Shown one piece after another: positions 1-9,018 of a stretch of DNA of 64,000 nt. The stretch covers positions 1,302,001 to 1,366,000 of the forward strand of contig NZ_UHIL01000001.1 of NCBI RefSeq assembly GCF_900460535.1. The letters run 5' to 3'. Position 1 is the stretch's first letter; the number at the start of each line of letters is the position of its first letter. A program made the position numbers and the translations under genes. Source of the stretch: Vibrio parahaemolyticus. Lineage in GTDB: Bacteria > Pseudomonadota > Gammaproteobacteria > Enterobacterales > Vibrionaceae. Below the pieces are notes generated by a model. That model was not told the DNA's origin, searched no databases, and worked only from the letters and a program-made list of their open reading frames with translations.

Positions 1-1
1 A

Positions 2-88
2 CCGAGAAATTGGTACTGGCAATTGTTGTTTAGCCCTTACTTCTCGTTAGCTATCTTAATTTATCTAACTGCGCTTTATTTCATGTAA
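2..88 (+). CDS. ybgE: YbgE, cyd operon protein (C-terminal fragment)
   Basis: The reading frame open from base 2 to the TAA at 86-88 encodes the last 28 residues of a protein cut by the left edge. The fragment is hydrophobic and ends in a likely membrane helix. YbgE is a small inner-membrane protein of the cytochrome bd oxidase (cyd) operon, which lies directly upstream of ybgC-tolQ in gammaproteobacteria. The call rests mainly on this position and on the WxxLFSP-like context before the last helix, so it is moderate. A terminator follows. Confidence 0.55.
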   Translation, partial: PRNWYWQLLFSPYFSLAILIYLTALYFM

Positions 89-131
89 ATTGAATTACAT
101 TGCAATAAAGTTGGTTATTAAATCATCGAGT

Positions 132-166
132 AAAAGCCGGGCAGTTTGTCTGGCTTTTATTTTTTC
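132..166 (+). terminator. Rho-independent terminator after the cyd operon
   Basis: AAAAGCC at 132-138 pairs with GGCTTTT at 152-158, with further G/C pairs toward the loop, and ATTTTTTC follows. It separates the cyd transcript from the tol operon. Confidence 0.75.
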
Positions 167-260
167 TACAAAAATCAAAAATATTCCTTCCGTTCAGTAC
201 CAATTGCTGTTGCTTCAGTTATAGTAACCACTTTAAAGAATTGAATATATTGGTACTCCC

Positions 261-680
261 TTGCAAGGCACATCAAATCCCTTCCGCTGGCCGATCACCG
301 TGTACTATGAAGACACCGATGCGGGCGGCGTTGTATATCATTCAAACTATTTAAAATTCTTTGAGCGCGCGCGTACTGAGATGTTGCGTGCAAAAGGCAT
401 TTCTCAACATGTGTTACTGGAACAAAATATTGGCTTTGTTGTCCGACACATGGATATCGATTTTAAACAAGGGGCGAGACTGGACGAACAGTTGACAGTA
501 TTAACCCGAGTGTCAGAAATAAAACGTGCGTCTTTGCAATTCTGTCAAGAGTTGGTCAATGATCAAGGCAAGATATTGTGCAAGGCCTTTGTTAAGGTAG
601 CATGTATCGATAATAAGAAAATGAAACCAATAGCTATTCCAACATTTATCAATTCGGAGCTAATAAATAGTGACTGCTGA
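261..680 (+). CDS. ybgC: Tol-Pal-associated acyl-CoA thioesterase YbgC
   Basis: A 139-aa hot-dog fold thioesterase, the usual length for YbgC. It hydrolyses acyl-CoA in the cytoplasm and is linked to phospholipid metabolism. The [17 protein letters not shown] motif places the conserved catalytic Asp at residue 18, as in the E. coli protein. No ATG fits the conserved N-terminus. TTG at 261 gives the family's normal start, and an in-frame TAA at 234 blocks longer versions, but no clear Shine-Dalgarno is visible. It is the first gene of the tol operon and its 3' end overlaps tolQ by 11 nt. Confidence 0.93.
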   Translation: MQGTSNPFRWPITVYYEDTDAGGVVYHSNYLKFFERARTEMLRAKGISQHVLLEQNIGFVVRHMDIDFKQGARLDEQLTVLTRVSEIKRASLQFCQELVNDQGKILCKAFVKVACIDNKKMKPIAIPTFINSELINSDC

Positions 681-1368
681 TATTTCCATTTTAGATCTCT
701 TTCTTCAGGCCAGTCTGTTGGTAAAACTTGTGATGCTGACATTGCTAGGCATGTCAATCGCGTCATGGGCAATGATCATCAAGCGTAGCAAAGTGCTTTC
801 CCAAGCATCAAAAAATGCAGAGCAATTTGAAGACAAATTCTGGTCAGGTACAGACCTTTCCCAACTTTACCAAAAAGTGAAAGGGCGCAAAGACGAGATC
901 GCAGGTACAGAAGAAATCTTCTACGCAGGTTTCACAGAATTTGCTCGTTTACGTAAGAGCAATGCGAACTCACCAGCATACATTATGGAAGGCACAGGTC
1001 GCGCGATGCGTGTTGCTGTTGCGCGTGAAGTTGATGAGCTTGAAACAAGCCTACCTTTCTTAGCAACTGTCGGTTCAATCAGCCCATACATTGGTTTGTT
1101 TGGTACTGTTTGGGGCATCATGCATGCGTTTATCGCACTGGGTGAAGTGAAACAAGCAACGCTTTCTATGGTTGCCCCAGGTATCGCAGAAGCGTTGATC
1201 GCGACTGCTATGGGTCTATTCGCAGCAATTCCTGCGGTAATGGCTTATAACCGACTAAGCAACAAAGTAAGTAAGCTGGAACATACTTACGCAACATTTT
1301 CAGAAGAATTCCACAGCATCCTTCATCGTCAAGCGATGGCTGGCCGAGACAGCGCGGATAAGGAATAA
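670..1368 (+). CDS. tolQ: TolQ, Tol-Pal proton channel subunit
   Basis: A 232-aa inner-membrane protein of the MotA/TolQ/ExbB family. With TolR it forms the proton-driven motor that energises TolA for outer-membrane constriction at division. Three membrane segments are visible, at about residues 17-39, 126-157 and 167-193. The conserved Gly/Thr/Pro-rich second and third helices include [13 protein letters not shown] and [14 protein letters not shown]. It starts at GTG 670 inside the end of ybgC, so translation is probably coupled. tolR begins 3 nt after its stop. Confidence 0.97.
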   Translation: MTADISILDLFLQASLLVKLVMLTLLGMSIASWAMIIKRSKVLSQASKNAEQFEDKFWSGTDLSQLYQKVKGRKDEIAGTEEIFYAGFTEFARLRKSNANSPAYIMEGTGRAMRVAVAREVDELETSLPFLATVGSISPYIGLFGTVWGIMHAFIALGEVKQATLSMVAPGIAEALIATAMGLFAAIPAVMAYNRLSNKVSKLEHTYATFSEEFHSILHRQAMAGRDSADKE

Positions 1369-1371
1369 AGC

Positions 1372-1815
1372 ATGGCGGGTTATCAACCTAAAAAGCGAAA
1401 AATGACGGCAGAGATTAACGTCGTTCCTTATATTGACGTAATGCTTGTGCTGTTAATTATTTTTATGGCGACCGCTCCGTTTGTAACTCAAGGCGTAGAT
1501 GTCGATCTACCAAAGACATCAAATGCAACTCCTGCTCAAGAACTTGCAGGGGATACCGATAGCAGCTTCATCATCATTGAAATCGATCGTGACGGCAATT
1601 TAGGCCTAAGCGTGAACGATGAAGAAGTGCAACGTGGTCTTTCACTGCAAGATGTCATTGTTCGAGTTAAAGCAGAGCGTTCCATCAAACCTGATTCACC
1701 AGTCGCAGTAGGCGGCGATGCAGCGACGCCATACGCTGATGTTGTCCTTTTACTTGATGAATTGAGTCGTGCTGGAATCCCTAAAGTAGGGCTCCTGACC
1801 GATATTAGGGAATAA
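1372..1815 (+). CDS. tolR: TolR, Tol-Pal motor subunit
   Basis: A 147-aa ExbD/TolR protein. A short cytoplasmic N-terminus precedes one transmembrane helix (about 16-39) and a periplasmic domain. The helix carries the conserved proton-path aspartate at residue 22 in NVVPYIDVMLVLL. It works with TolQ and TolA at the inner membrane. It lies 3 nt after tolQ and 12 nt before tolA, in the usual order. Confidence 0.97.
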   Translation: MAGYQPKKRKMTAEINVVPYIDVMLVLLIIFMATAPFVTQGVDVDLPKTSNATPAQELAGDTDSSFIIIEIDRDGNLGLSVNDEEVQRGLSLQDVIVRVKAERSIKPDSPVAVGGDAATPYADVVLLLDELSRAGIPKVGLLTDIRE

Positions 1816-1827
1816 ACGTCAATATTC

Positions 1828-2898
1828 ATGAAAGACAAAAAGAAACAATCGAAAGAGTACACTAAACCGATAGTCATATCGGTAGGTCTGCATGCTCTCT
1901 TGGTAGCAGCATTGCTCTGGGGTACTGATTTTGCCATGACCAAACCTGAGCCAACTGGACAGATGGTTCAGGCTGTCGTGATAGACCCTAAACTGGTGCA
2001 ACAACAAGCGAAAGAAATTCGTCAGCAGCGTGAAAGAGCGGCCAAAAAAGAGCAAGATCGTCTTGATAAATTAAGACGCGAGGCGGAGCAGCTTGAGAAA
2101 AACCGTAAGGCTGAAGAAGAACAAATTCGTAAGTTGAAAGAACAGCAAGCGAAAGATGCAAAAGCGGCCAGAGAAGCTGAAGCGGCTCGCAAGCAAAAAG
2201 AGCAGGAACGCAAAGCAGAAGAAGAACGAGTTCGCCAAGAAAAAGAGCGTGCAGCTAAACTTGAGAAAGAGCGTAAAGCGAAAGAAGAAGCTGTACGTAA
2301 AGCAGAGCAGGAACGTTTAGCCAAAGAAGCGGCGATTGCCAAAGCGGAACAAGAGCGAGTAGCTCGCGAGAAGGCGGCAAAAGAAGCGGAAGAAAAGGCA
2401 AAACGTGAACGCGAGGCGGCTCAAAAAGCGGAACAAGAACGCATTGCGAAAGAAAAAGCGGCAAAAGAAGCTGCGGAAAAAGCACGTAAAGAAAAAGAGC
2501 GCCTTGAGCGTTTAGAACGTGAGCGTAAAGAGCAAGAAGCTGCACTGGATGATATTTTTGCAGGCCTAGAAAGTGAAGCGAGTGCAAACCAACAGGCTCA
2601 GGGGAAATTTGTGGCTGATGAGGTTTCCCGCTACAGTTCAATTTATATTCAGCTTATTCAAAGCCGATTGCTAAAGGATGACTACCTATTGGGAAAGGAG
2701 TGTAGAGTTAACATTAAGCTGATTCCTACGGGAACTGACATGATTGTTTCGTCAGTTAACGTGCTTTCTGGTGACTCTAGAGTATGTGCTGCTGCAAAGA
2801 GTGCAATTGCACAAGTACCAAGTTTCCCGATGTCAACCGATTCAACAGTTAACCAAAGGCTGAAGGATATTAACCTTACGGTCGCACTACAACAATAA
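1828..2898 (+). CDS. tolA: TolA, trans-periplasmic Tol-Pal linker
   Basis: A 356-aa protein with the three TolA domains. One N-terminal transmembrane helix (about 14-34) is followed by a very long Lys/Glu/Ala/Arg-rich helical rod with degenerate KAEQER and AKEAA repeats (about 50-245). A C-terminal globular domain (about 255-356) binds TolB and Pal and, in relatives, colicins or phage proteins. It couples the TolQR motor to the outer membrane. The rod is repetitive at DNA level too, a likely site of length variation among strains. Confidence 0.96.
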   Translation: MKDKKKQSKEYTKPIVISVGLHALLVAALLWGTDFAMTKPEPTGQMVQAVVIDPKLVQQQAKEIRQQRERAAKKEQDRLDKLRREAEQLEKNRKAEEEQIRKLKEQQAKDAKAAREAEAARKQKEQERKAEEERVRQEKERAAKLEKERKAKEEAVRKAEQERLAKEAAIAKAEQERVAREKAAKEAEEKAKREREAAQKAEQERIAKEKAAKEAAEKARKEKERLERLERERKEQEAALDDIFAGLESEASANQQAQGKFVADEVSRYSSIYIQLIQSRLLKDDYLLGKECRVNIKLIPTGTDMIVSSVNVLSGDSRVCAAAKSAIAQVPSFPMSTDSTVNQRLKDINLTVALQQ

Positions 2899-2908
2899 GG
2901 GATAAGCC

Positions 2909-4261
2909 GTGATTAAACGTCTTTTACTAGGAATGTTTGTACTGCTAGGCAGTCTAACGAATGTAGCGCACGCTGCATTGGAGCTGGTCATTACTGATGG
3001 TATTGATTCGGCACGACCAATTGCTGTTGTTCCCTTTAAATGGGAGGGTAGTCAACCACTTCCTACCGACATTTCTGCTGTCATTGCGTCTGATCTACAG
3101 CGCAGTGGTAAGTTCAGCCCAGTACCAACTAATAAAATGCCACAAACGCCATTCAATGAATCAGAAGTTAACTTTGATTCGTGGACAAGCCTTGGTGTAG
3201 ATGCGCTGTTAACTGGCTCTATCAAGCAAAATGAGCAAGGCGATTACGTTGTAAATTACCAGCTTGTTGATGTGGTACGCGGTCAGTTAACTGGTGGGCA
3301 GAGCAAAGCTCTAGGGAGTGACGGCGAGCTTGTTTTATCTAAAGACCATGTGTTGTTCAACAAAGTGGCTACGGTAAAAGGCCCTCGTATGCGTGAGTAC
3401 GCTCATCGTATTTCCGACCTTGTGTATGAACAACTGACTGGTGAACGTGGCGCATTTATGACTCGTATTGCCTACGTGGTTGTAAACGACAAAGACCGTT
3501 TCCCGTACCAGCTTCGTGTCGCTGATTACGATGGTTACAACGAGCGATTAGTATTGCGTTCTAAGCAGCCTCTGATGTCTCCTGCATGGTCTCCAGATGG
3601 GCAGAAACTTGCGTATGTAAGCTTCCAAAATGGCCAAGCAGAAATTTTCATCATGAACATCTATACCGGTGAACGTGAAAAAATTACGTCATACCCTCGC
3701 CATAATGGTGCGCCAAGATTCTCTCCTGATGGTAACAAGTTAGCGCTTGTACTGTCTAAGACGGGCACTCTACAGGTGTACACTTTTGACCTGAAAACTC
3801 GCAAACTCACCCAAATTACGCGTAGCAGATCAAATAATACTGAACCGTTCTGGCACCCTGATGGCAAATCGCTGATTTTCACATCGGATAGGGGTGGTAA
3901 ACCACAGATTTATCAAGTAAATTTGGGCAGCGGTTCTATCGATCGCTTGACTTGGCAAGGTAGCCAAAACTTGGGTGGTCAAATCACACCTGATGGCCGA
4001 TTCCTAGTAATGGTGAATCGCAGTGATTCAGGTTTTAATTTGGCGAAACAAGATTTGGAAACTGGTGCTCTTCAAGTCTTAACTAAGACTCTATTAGACG
4101 AGTCTCCGAGTATTGCCCCTAACGGTGGCATGGTTGTGTATAGCTCGATTTACAACAAGAAAAACGTACTATCGATGGTGTCAATTGATGGTCGATTTAA
4201 AGCTAGATTACCGGCAACAAATGGGCGTGTGAGAGCGCCTGCGTGGTCACCGTTTTTGTAG
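2909..4261 (+). CDS. tolB: TolB, periplasmic Tol-Pal beta-propeller
   Basis: A 450-aa periplasmic protein starting with GTG. A signal peptide of about 22 residues ends in AHA. An N-terminal alpha/beta domain follows, then a six-bladed beta-propeller with repeated [18 protein letters not shown] blades. TolB shuttles between Pal, which holds it at the outer membrane, and the TolA C-terminal domain. Length and order are typical. It lies between tolA (10 nt gap) and pal (30 nt gap). Confidence 0.97.
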   Translation: MIKRLLLGMFVLLGSLTNVAHAALELVITDGIDSARPIAVVPFKWEGSQPLPTDISAVIASDLQRSGKFSPVPTNKMPQTPFNESEVNFDSWTSLGVDALLTGSIKQNEQGDYVVNYQLVDVVRGQLTGGQSKALGSDGELVLSKDHVLFNKVATVKGPRMREYAHRISDLVYEQLTGERGAFMTRIAYVVVNDKDRFPYQLRVADYDGYNERLVLRSKQPLMSPAWSPDGQKLAYVSFQNGQAEIFIMNIYTGEREKITSYPRHNGAPRFSPDGNKLALVLSKTGTLQVYTFDLKTRKLTQITRSRSNNTEPFWHPDGKSLIFTSDRGGKPQIYQVNLGSGSIDRLTWQGSQNLGGQITPDGRFLVMVNRSDSGFNLAKQDLETGALQVLTKTLLDESPSIAPNGGMVVYSSIYNKKNVLSMVSIDGRFKARLPATNGRVRAPAWSPFL

Positions 4262-4291
4262 TAATAAGTTTGATTAATAAAGGAAAATAAG

Positions 4292-4816
4292 ATGCAACTG
4301 AACAAGGTTCTAAAAGGGCTACTAATCGCGCTTCCTGTAATGGCTATGACTGCGTGTAGTTCAAGCGACGACGCAGCTTCTAACACTGGCGCAGCAACGA
4401 ACAACAATGCTGCAGCAGAAACAACAGTAGCGACGCCGATCGATCAAAGCGGTCAGCTAACTGAACAAGAGCTAAAAGAGCAAGCACTTCGCGAAACTCA
4501 AACAATTTACTTCGCGTTTGACAACTCTACAATTGCAGGTGATTACGAAGAGATGCTAGCAGCTCACGCTTCTTACCTAAGCAAGAACCCTGCTCTAAAA
4601 GTAACGATTGAAGGCCACGCTGATGAGCGCGGTACTCCTGAGTACAACATCGCTCTAGGCGAGCGTCGTGCTCAAGCAGTTGCTAACTACCTACAAGCGC
4701 TAGGTGTACAAGCAGATCAAATCTCAATCGTTAGCTACGGTGAAGAGAAGCCACTTCTTCTAGGTCAATCAGATGAAGTGTACGCTAAAAACCGTCGCGC
4801 GGTTCTAGTATACTAA
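4292..4816 (+). CDS. pal: Pal, peptidoglycan-associated lipoprotein
   Basis: A 174-aa outer-membrane lipoprotein. The lipobox ends at Cys22 (AMTAC) and is followed by Ser/Asp, compatible with outer-membrane sorting. An Ala/Asn/Thr-rich linker leads to an OmpA-like peptidoglycan-binding domain containing [15 protein letters not shown] and the [10 protein letters not shown] helix. Codon choice is strongly biased (many CTA, GCT and CGT), as expected for an abundant protein. It is the last structural gene of the Tol-Pal machine; cpoB follows after 15 nt. Confidence 0.97.
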   Translation: MQLNKVLKGLLIALPVMAMTACSSSDDAASNTGAATNNNAAAETTVATPIDQSGQLTEQELKEQALRETQTIYFAFDNSTIAGDYEEMLAAHASYLSKNPALKVTIEGHADERGTPEYNIALGERRAQAVANYLQALGVQADQISIVSYGEEKPLLLGQSDEVYAKNRRAVLVY

Positions 4817-4831
4817 TTCGAGGAAATCCTC

Positions 4832-5587
4832 ATGTTCAGTAACACTAAGCGCGCTGTTGCGCTTACGTTACTGGCAAGTGCAGCGAACTTCGCGTTCGCT
4901 GCACCAGCTCCAGTATCCGATCTCAACAGCACATCCTCAGCCTCTAAGAGCCGTTCATCTGAAACGGAAGTCGAGCGATTAGAGCGTCTACTACAAAATC
5001 GCAACCGTGTTCAGCTCCAAATGCAAGAGCAGATCGACCAAATGTCACAAGAGATCAGTGATTTGCGTGGTCAATTAGAGCGAAATAGCTATGAAATGCA
5101 GCAAATGTTGCAGCGTCAACGTGAGTTGTTTGTCGAGCTTGACCGTATTCGCGGTGAGATGAAGTCGGCACCGGTAAAAGAAACCAAACCAACAGAAACT
5201 AGTGGTAAATACACGCCAAATGTTGATGAGCAAACGGCATACCAAAATGCGGTTGACTTAATCCTTAAAAAGCGTGACTACACCGGTGCAATTGCTGCGT
5301 TCCAGCAGTTCCAGAAAGACTATCCTGATTCCACATACTCAGCGAATTCACACTATTGGTTAGGCCAATTGTACTTCGCCAAGAAACAGGATAAAGACGC
5401 GGTTAAAAGCTTTGCTGCGGTAGTGTCTTATAAAGACTCTAACAAACGAGCTGACGCCTTGCTTAAGTTAGGCGAAATCGCAGAGCGTAATAACAATGCC
5501 GCTCAAGCGAAAAAATACTACCAACAAGTTGTCGATGAATACCCAGGTAGTGCGTCGGCTAAACTGGCTGGCTCAAAGCTGAAATAA
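4832..5587 (+). CDS. cpoB: CpoB (YbgF), cell division coordinator
   Basis: A 251-aa periplasmic protein with a signal peptide of about 23 residues ending in FAFA. A coiled coil (about 46-105, rich in Gln/Glu/Arg) drives trimerisation in the family. The C-terminal TPR region from about residue 130 begins at TAYQNAVDLILKKRDY. CpoB links Tol-Pal constriction to septal peptidoglycan synthesis. It is the last gene of the operon, with a terminator 11 nt after the stop. Confidence 0.95.
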   Translation: MFSNTKRAVALTLLASAANFAFAAPAPVSDLNSTSSASKSRSSETEVERLERLLQNRNRVQLQMQEQIDQMSQEISDLRGQLERNSYEMQQMLQRQRELFVELDRIRGEMKSAPVKETKPTETSGKYTPNVDEQTAYQNAVDLILKKRDYTGAIAAFQQFQKDYPDSTYSANSHYWLGQLYFAKKQDKDAVKSFAAVVSYKDSNKRADALLKLGEIAERNNNAAQAKKYYQQVVDEYPGSASAKLAGSKLK

Positions 5588-5597
5588 ACACCATTCT

Positions 5598-5626
5598 AAA
5601 AAGGAAGCTTTAGCTTCCTTTTTCTT
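5598..5626 (+). terminator. Terminator of the tol-pal-cpoB operon
   Basis: AAAAAGGAAGC at 5598-5608 pairs with GCTTCCTTTTT at 5613-5623 around a tetraloop, and more T residues follow. Confidence 0.85.
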
Positions 5627-5713
5627 TTTAGATGCCTTCTGTTTTTTAAATTTTTTACAAAATTGCCGCGCATAAGAAAATGCCACATGTAACAAAGATA
5701 TACGTCTAGACCT

Positions 5714-5726
5714 CTAGAAATTCTAG
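5714..5726. promoter_or_regulatory. Perfect palindrome upstream of nadA
   Basis: CTAGAAATTCTAG is a 6-1-6 inverted repeat 73 nt before the nadA start, with a partial copy (GTCTAGAC) just before it. It could be an operator for NAD-dependent control, but I do not recognise the motif as NadR, NrtR or NadQ. Confidence 0.3.
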
Positions 5727-5798
5727 TTACAGGTTGGTTTTTGAAAATTAACGAGGTTACAATACGCGGATTAAAGGAAGTTGCGTAGAGCAAGAGCA

Positions 5799-6860
5799 AT
5801 GAGCCACATATTAGATAAAATCGACACTGTTTACCCATTCCCACCAAAACCAATTCCGTTAAGCGAAGAAGAAAAATCGTCTTATATCGCGAGCATCAAA
5901 GAGCTGCTAAAACAAAAAGATGCAGTACTGATCGCGCATTACTACACCGATCCTGAAATTCAAGCACTAGCGGAAGAAACAGGTGGTTTTGTTGGTGATT
6001 CACTAGAAATGGCTAAGTTTGGTAACCGCCACCCAGCAAGCACACTGATTATTGCAGGCGTACGTTTTATGGGGGAGTCGGCTAAAATTCTGACACCAGA
6101 AAAACGAATTCTAATGCCAACGCTGGAAGCGGAATGTTCACTTGATCTAGGTTGTCCGGCGGACAAATTCAGTGAATTCTGTGATGCACACCCAGATCAT
6201 ACGGTTGTTGTCTACGCAAACACTTCTGCGGCAGTGAAAGCTCGTGCTGACTGGGTGGTCACATCAAGTATCGCGCTTGAAATCGTGGAACATTTAGACG
6301 CTGAAGATAAGCCAATTATTTGGGGACCAGACCGTCATTTGGGCTCATACATTGCCAATAAAACGGGCGCAGATATGTTGCTTTGGCAAGGTGAGTGTGT
6401 AGTCCATGATGAATTTTCTGCTGATGCACTTCGTAAGATGAAGAGTGTTTACCCAGATGCTGCGATTCTTGTTCATCCAGAGTCACCAGCAAGTGTGGTG
6501 GAATTGGCTGATGCTGTCGGCTCTACAAGTCAGCTTATCAAGGCTGCGAAAGAACTCCCTCACCAACAAATGATCGTGGCAACGGATAAAGGCATCTTCT
6601 TTAAGATGCAACAATTGGTGCCAGAAAAAGAATTGATCGAAGCGCCTACGGCTGGTGCTGGCGCGGCTTGTCGCAGCTGCGCACACTGTCCTTGGATGGC
6701 AATGAACGGCTTGAAAGCGATTGAAAAAGCGCTTAGTGAAGGTGGAGAAGAGCACGAAATCTTCGTAGATGAAGCGCTACGAGTGAAGTCTCTTATTCCA
6801 CTGAACCGCATGCTAGACTTTGCTGAGCAGCTAAATATGCAAGTGAAAGGTAACGCGTAA
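5799..6860 (+). CDS. nadA: Quinolinate synthase NadA
   Basis: A 353-aa [4Fe-4S] enzyme that condenses iminoaspartate with dihydroxyacetone phosphate to quinolinate in NAD synthesis. Cluster-ligand cysteines sit in [19 protein letters not shown] and [10 protein letters not shown], as expected for NadA. The ATG at 5799 (MSHILDKI) is chosen because it matches the usual N-terminus. An upstream in-frame TTG at 5781 abuts an AAGGAAG with no spacing and is less likely. It is a single-gene unit between a palindrome and a terminator. Confidence 0.96.
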   Translation: MSHILDKIDTVYPFPPKPIPLSEEEKSSYIASIKELLKQKDAVLIAHYYTDPEIQALAEETGGFVGDSLEMAKFGNRHPASTLIIAGVRFMGESAKILTPEKRILMPTLEAECSLDLGCPADKFSEFCDAHPDHTVVVYANTSAAVKARADWVVTSSIALEIVEHLDAEDKPIIWGPDRHLGSYIANKTGADMLLWQGECVVHDEFSADALRKMKSVYPDAAILVHPESPASVVELADAVGSTSQLIKAAKELPHQQMIVATDKGIFFKMQQLVPEKELIEAPTAGAGAACRSCAHCPWMAMNGLKAIEKALSEGGEEHEIFVDEALRVKSLIPLNRMLDFAEQLNMQVKGNA

Positions 6861-6887
6861 TCACTTCTATTTATTAAGATAAATCCC

Positions 6888-6918
6888 AAAAAACCAGCCG
6901 AATATGGCTGGTTTTTTT
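6888..6918 (+). terminator. Terminator of nadA
   Basis: AAAAAACCAGCC pairs with GGCTGGTTTTTT around a short AT loop, followed directly by the T run. Confidence 0.85.
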
Positions 6919-6978
6919 GTTTTTGATTATCAATGGTTTAATATTGATTGATTTTGTAAATGCAGGGATCGGATATTT

Positions 6979-8022
6979 ATGGCTGTGTGGCTAGTAGTTA
7001 AAAAGTGGCTTAGTTCGCACCTATTTAAATTGAGCAACCGAAACCTTCTTGTTATTAGCATTTTGTACATCAGTTTATCGTGGGGGTTTTTGGCTCTTGC
7101 GGGTGAAAAAGCGCTAACGGACAACTTCTCCAACTTCATTTATTACCTCATGGTCACCGCTAGTACGGTGGGCTATGGAGATCACTCTCCGGTCACAGAC
7201 TTAGGGAAGTGGGTTGTTGTGTTGTTTGTTATTCCCGGTGGCTTGAGTTTGTTTGCTGCGTTACTGGGGCGTGTAGCTGGTTCTGCAATCGATTATTGGC
7301 GAGCGGGTATTTTGGGTAAACGGAGGGTGAGAGTGGAAAATCATATCGTATTGCTTGGGTGGAACGGGTCGAGAACAATGCACCTGATTCGTATGTTGCA
7401 ACATGAAGAAGAAGGCAAGCGCCCTATCGTGTTGTGTAGTCGCTCTGATATTGAAAACCCATTGCCGGGTGAGATTCATTTTATCAAAGTGACCAGTTAT
7501 ACCGACGCACAGGAAATGAAGAACGCCAACATTACTGGTGCGAGTTGTATCATTGTTGATAATCTTTCGGATGACATTACGCTCTCCGCTGCGCTTTATT
7601 GTGCCTCTGTGAATCCTGACGCACACTTGCTGGCTTATTTTAAAGACGACGCCTTAGGTCGATTGCTCAGTCAGCATTGCCCTAAAGCAGAGTGCATTCC
7701 TGCCGTTGGAGCAGAAATGTTGGCGAAAGCGGCAGTAGACCCTGGCTCTAGTGCCTTGCACCAAGAATTACTGGCATCCACCCGTGGGATGACACAGTAC
7801 TCAGTCATTTATCCTGAGAATCAACCTATCACCACCATTGAGAGCATCTTTGGCTTTATCAAAAAGCGTCACCACGCGACATTGATTGCGTTTGATATCG
7901 GCAACGGTATCCAACTCAACCCAGATTTAGATGCGGAAGTGCCACCGGGTACCAAGCTGTTTTACATTGCAGATGAACGTATTGATGATTTTGCATGGAA
8001 AGAAATGAACAAGGAACAATAA
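6979..8022 (+). CDS. Potassium channel subunit with RCK/TrkA-N domain
   Basis: A 347-aa two-helix potassium channel protein. TM1 lies at about residues 23-43, the pore loop has the selectivity filter TVGYGD (G65-D68), and TM2 lies at about 75-95. A cytosolic RCK domain with a Rossmann motif (HIVLLGWNGS, from about 121) follows, then a C-terminal TrkA-C-like region. RCK domains gate K+ channels in response to nucleotides or ions. Its TAA overlaps the ATG of the DUF350 gene (TAATG), and it heads a cassette ending in an ATP-grasp ligase. The channel may therefore serve a dedicated envelope function rather than bulk K+ uptake; that is inference. Confidence 0.88.
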   Translation: MAVWLVVKKWLSSHLFKLSNRNLLVISILYISLSWGFLALAGEKALTDNFSNFIYYLMVTASTVGYGDHSPVTDLGKWVVVLFVIPGGLSLFAALLGRVAGSAIDYWRAGILGKRRVRVENHIVLLGWNGSRTMHLIRMLQHEEEGKRPIVLCSRSDIENPLPGEIHFIKVTSYTDAQEMKNANITGASCIIVDNLSDDITLSAALYCASVNPDAHLLAYFKDDALGRLLSQHCPKAECIPAVGAEMLAKAAVDPGSSALHQELLASTRGMTQYSVIYPENQPITTIESIFGFIKKRHHATLIAFDIGNGIQLNPDLDAEVPPGTKLFYIADERIDDFAWKEMNKEQ

Positions 8023-8438
8023 TGCACATGATTGCCGGCCTGTTAGCAGGTTTTCCAAACTTTTTACTCTACTTCTCAGTATCCATTATTTTTGTTTTGG
8101 CGTTTAAGTTCATCTACGTCAAGCTTACGCCTTATGATGAATGGCATCTGATCAAGGAAAAGCAAAATACCGCAGCCGCAGTGGCGTTGAGTGGCGCTTT
8201 TCTGGGTTATTGTATTGCGATTTCGGGTGCGGCAAAAAACTCAGTCAACATTGTCGACTTTATGGTTTGGGGCGTTGTTGCCATGCTTGCGCAAATCATC
8301 GCATTTGCCATCGTGCGTTTCATTTTGCTGCCAAGAGTTACTGAGCGCATCGAAAAAGATGAGCTGCCTGCAGGCATTGTACTTGCAGCGGTTTCTATAT
8401 CGGTCGGCATGTTGAATGCTGCTTGTATGACGTACTAG
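8022..8438 (+). CDS. DUF350 family membrane protein (YjfL-like)
   Basis: A 138-aa protein with four likely membrane helices (about 11-31, 49-67, 76-98 and 113-135), matching DUF350. The function is unknown. ATG 8022 is chosen because AAGGA lies 6 nt upstream and it overlaps the channel's stop codon. A longer frame from 7995 would lie inside the channel gene. In enteric bacteria YjfL is also encoded beside a DUF1190 protein (YjfM) and a glutathionylspermidine-synthase-like protein (YjfC), the same set as here. Confidence 0.8.
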   Translation: MHMIAGLLAGFPNFLLYFSVSIIFVLAFKFIYVKLTPYDEWHLIKEKQNTAAAVALSGAFLGYCIAISGAAKNSVNIVDFMVWGVVAMLAQIIAFAIVRFILLPRVTERIEKDELPAGIVLAAVSISVGMLNAACMTY

Positions 8439-8446
8439 GAGGAACG

Positions 8447-9016
8447 ATGAAGCGCAGTTCCAACGTTAAACGTTCTTCCATGGATAAAAGCTTAAAGCTT
8501 GGAAAAATCATACCGTTCGCGGCATTTGGCGGAATTTTCTTCCTTGCGACCCAAGAATCAAAGACTGAAGGTTACATTTTTTCTGACGCTGATGAATGTA
8601 AATCCAACTCACCAGAGTTTAGTGAGCAGTGTGATATTGCTTACCAAGAGGCATTGGCTCGCGCTGAACGAAATGCTCCTCGTTATAACAACGAATTCGA
8701 ATGTGAAAACGACTTTTACGAAGACGATTGTTACTACAGCTCAAGTTCTCGTGCTTATGTCCCTCATTTTGGCGGCTTTTTCTATAGTCGTTCAGTTAAT
8801 GATTTGAAAGGTTACAACAAGAGTTATTATTCGGAACCGATGTACCGCTATAAGTCCAAGTTTTATAACGGTGCAGGCCAGTTTTTTGGCTCCTATCGTA
8901 ACCAGTCGACCAAAGTCGCGACCAGTAGTTTAAACAAACGTGGGGGCGGAACTATTGGTAGAGCCATGTCTCGAGGTGGATTCGGGAAAGCGGTTTCGGT
9001 CAGTCGTGGCGGTTGA
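8447..9016 (+). CDS. DUF1190 family protein (YjfM-like)
   Basis: A 189-aa protein starting at ATG 8447 after a strong AGGAGG. It has a basic N-terminus, one membrane or signal segment (about 20-37), then an acidic, Tyr- and Ser-rich region with four cysteines in DECKS, EQCDI and FECENDFYEDDC. The last about 30 residues are Gly/Ser/Arg-rich with a terminal SRGG. The family function is unknown. Its place between a membrane protein and an ATP-grasp peptide-type ligase suggests the protein, perhaps its tail, is the ligase substrate; that is inference. Confidence 0.75.
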   Translation: MKRSSNVKRSSMDKSLKLGKIIPFAAFGGIFFLATQESKTEGYIFSDADECKSNSPEFSEQCDIAYQEALARAERNAPRYNNEFECENDFYEDDCYYSSSSRAYVPHFGGFFYSRSVNDLKGYNKSYYSEPMYRYKSKFYNGAGQFFGSYRNQSTKVATSSLNKRGGGTIGRAMSRGGFGKAVSVSRGG

Positions 9017-9018
9017 TT

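Noticed and set aside
2050..2540. Direct repeats in tolA that might be a tandem-repeat locus
   Set aside because: They are degenerate codon-level repeats of the coiled-coil rod, normal for TolA.
2022..2641. Long minus-strand ORFs opposite tolA
   Set aside because: They arise from the repetitive Lys/Glu codons of the TolA rod read backwards and have no family resemblance.
7995..8021. Extended start for the DUF350 gene
   Set aside because: It would overlap the channel gene by 27 nt. ATG 8022 has a better ribosome-binding site.
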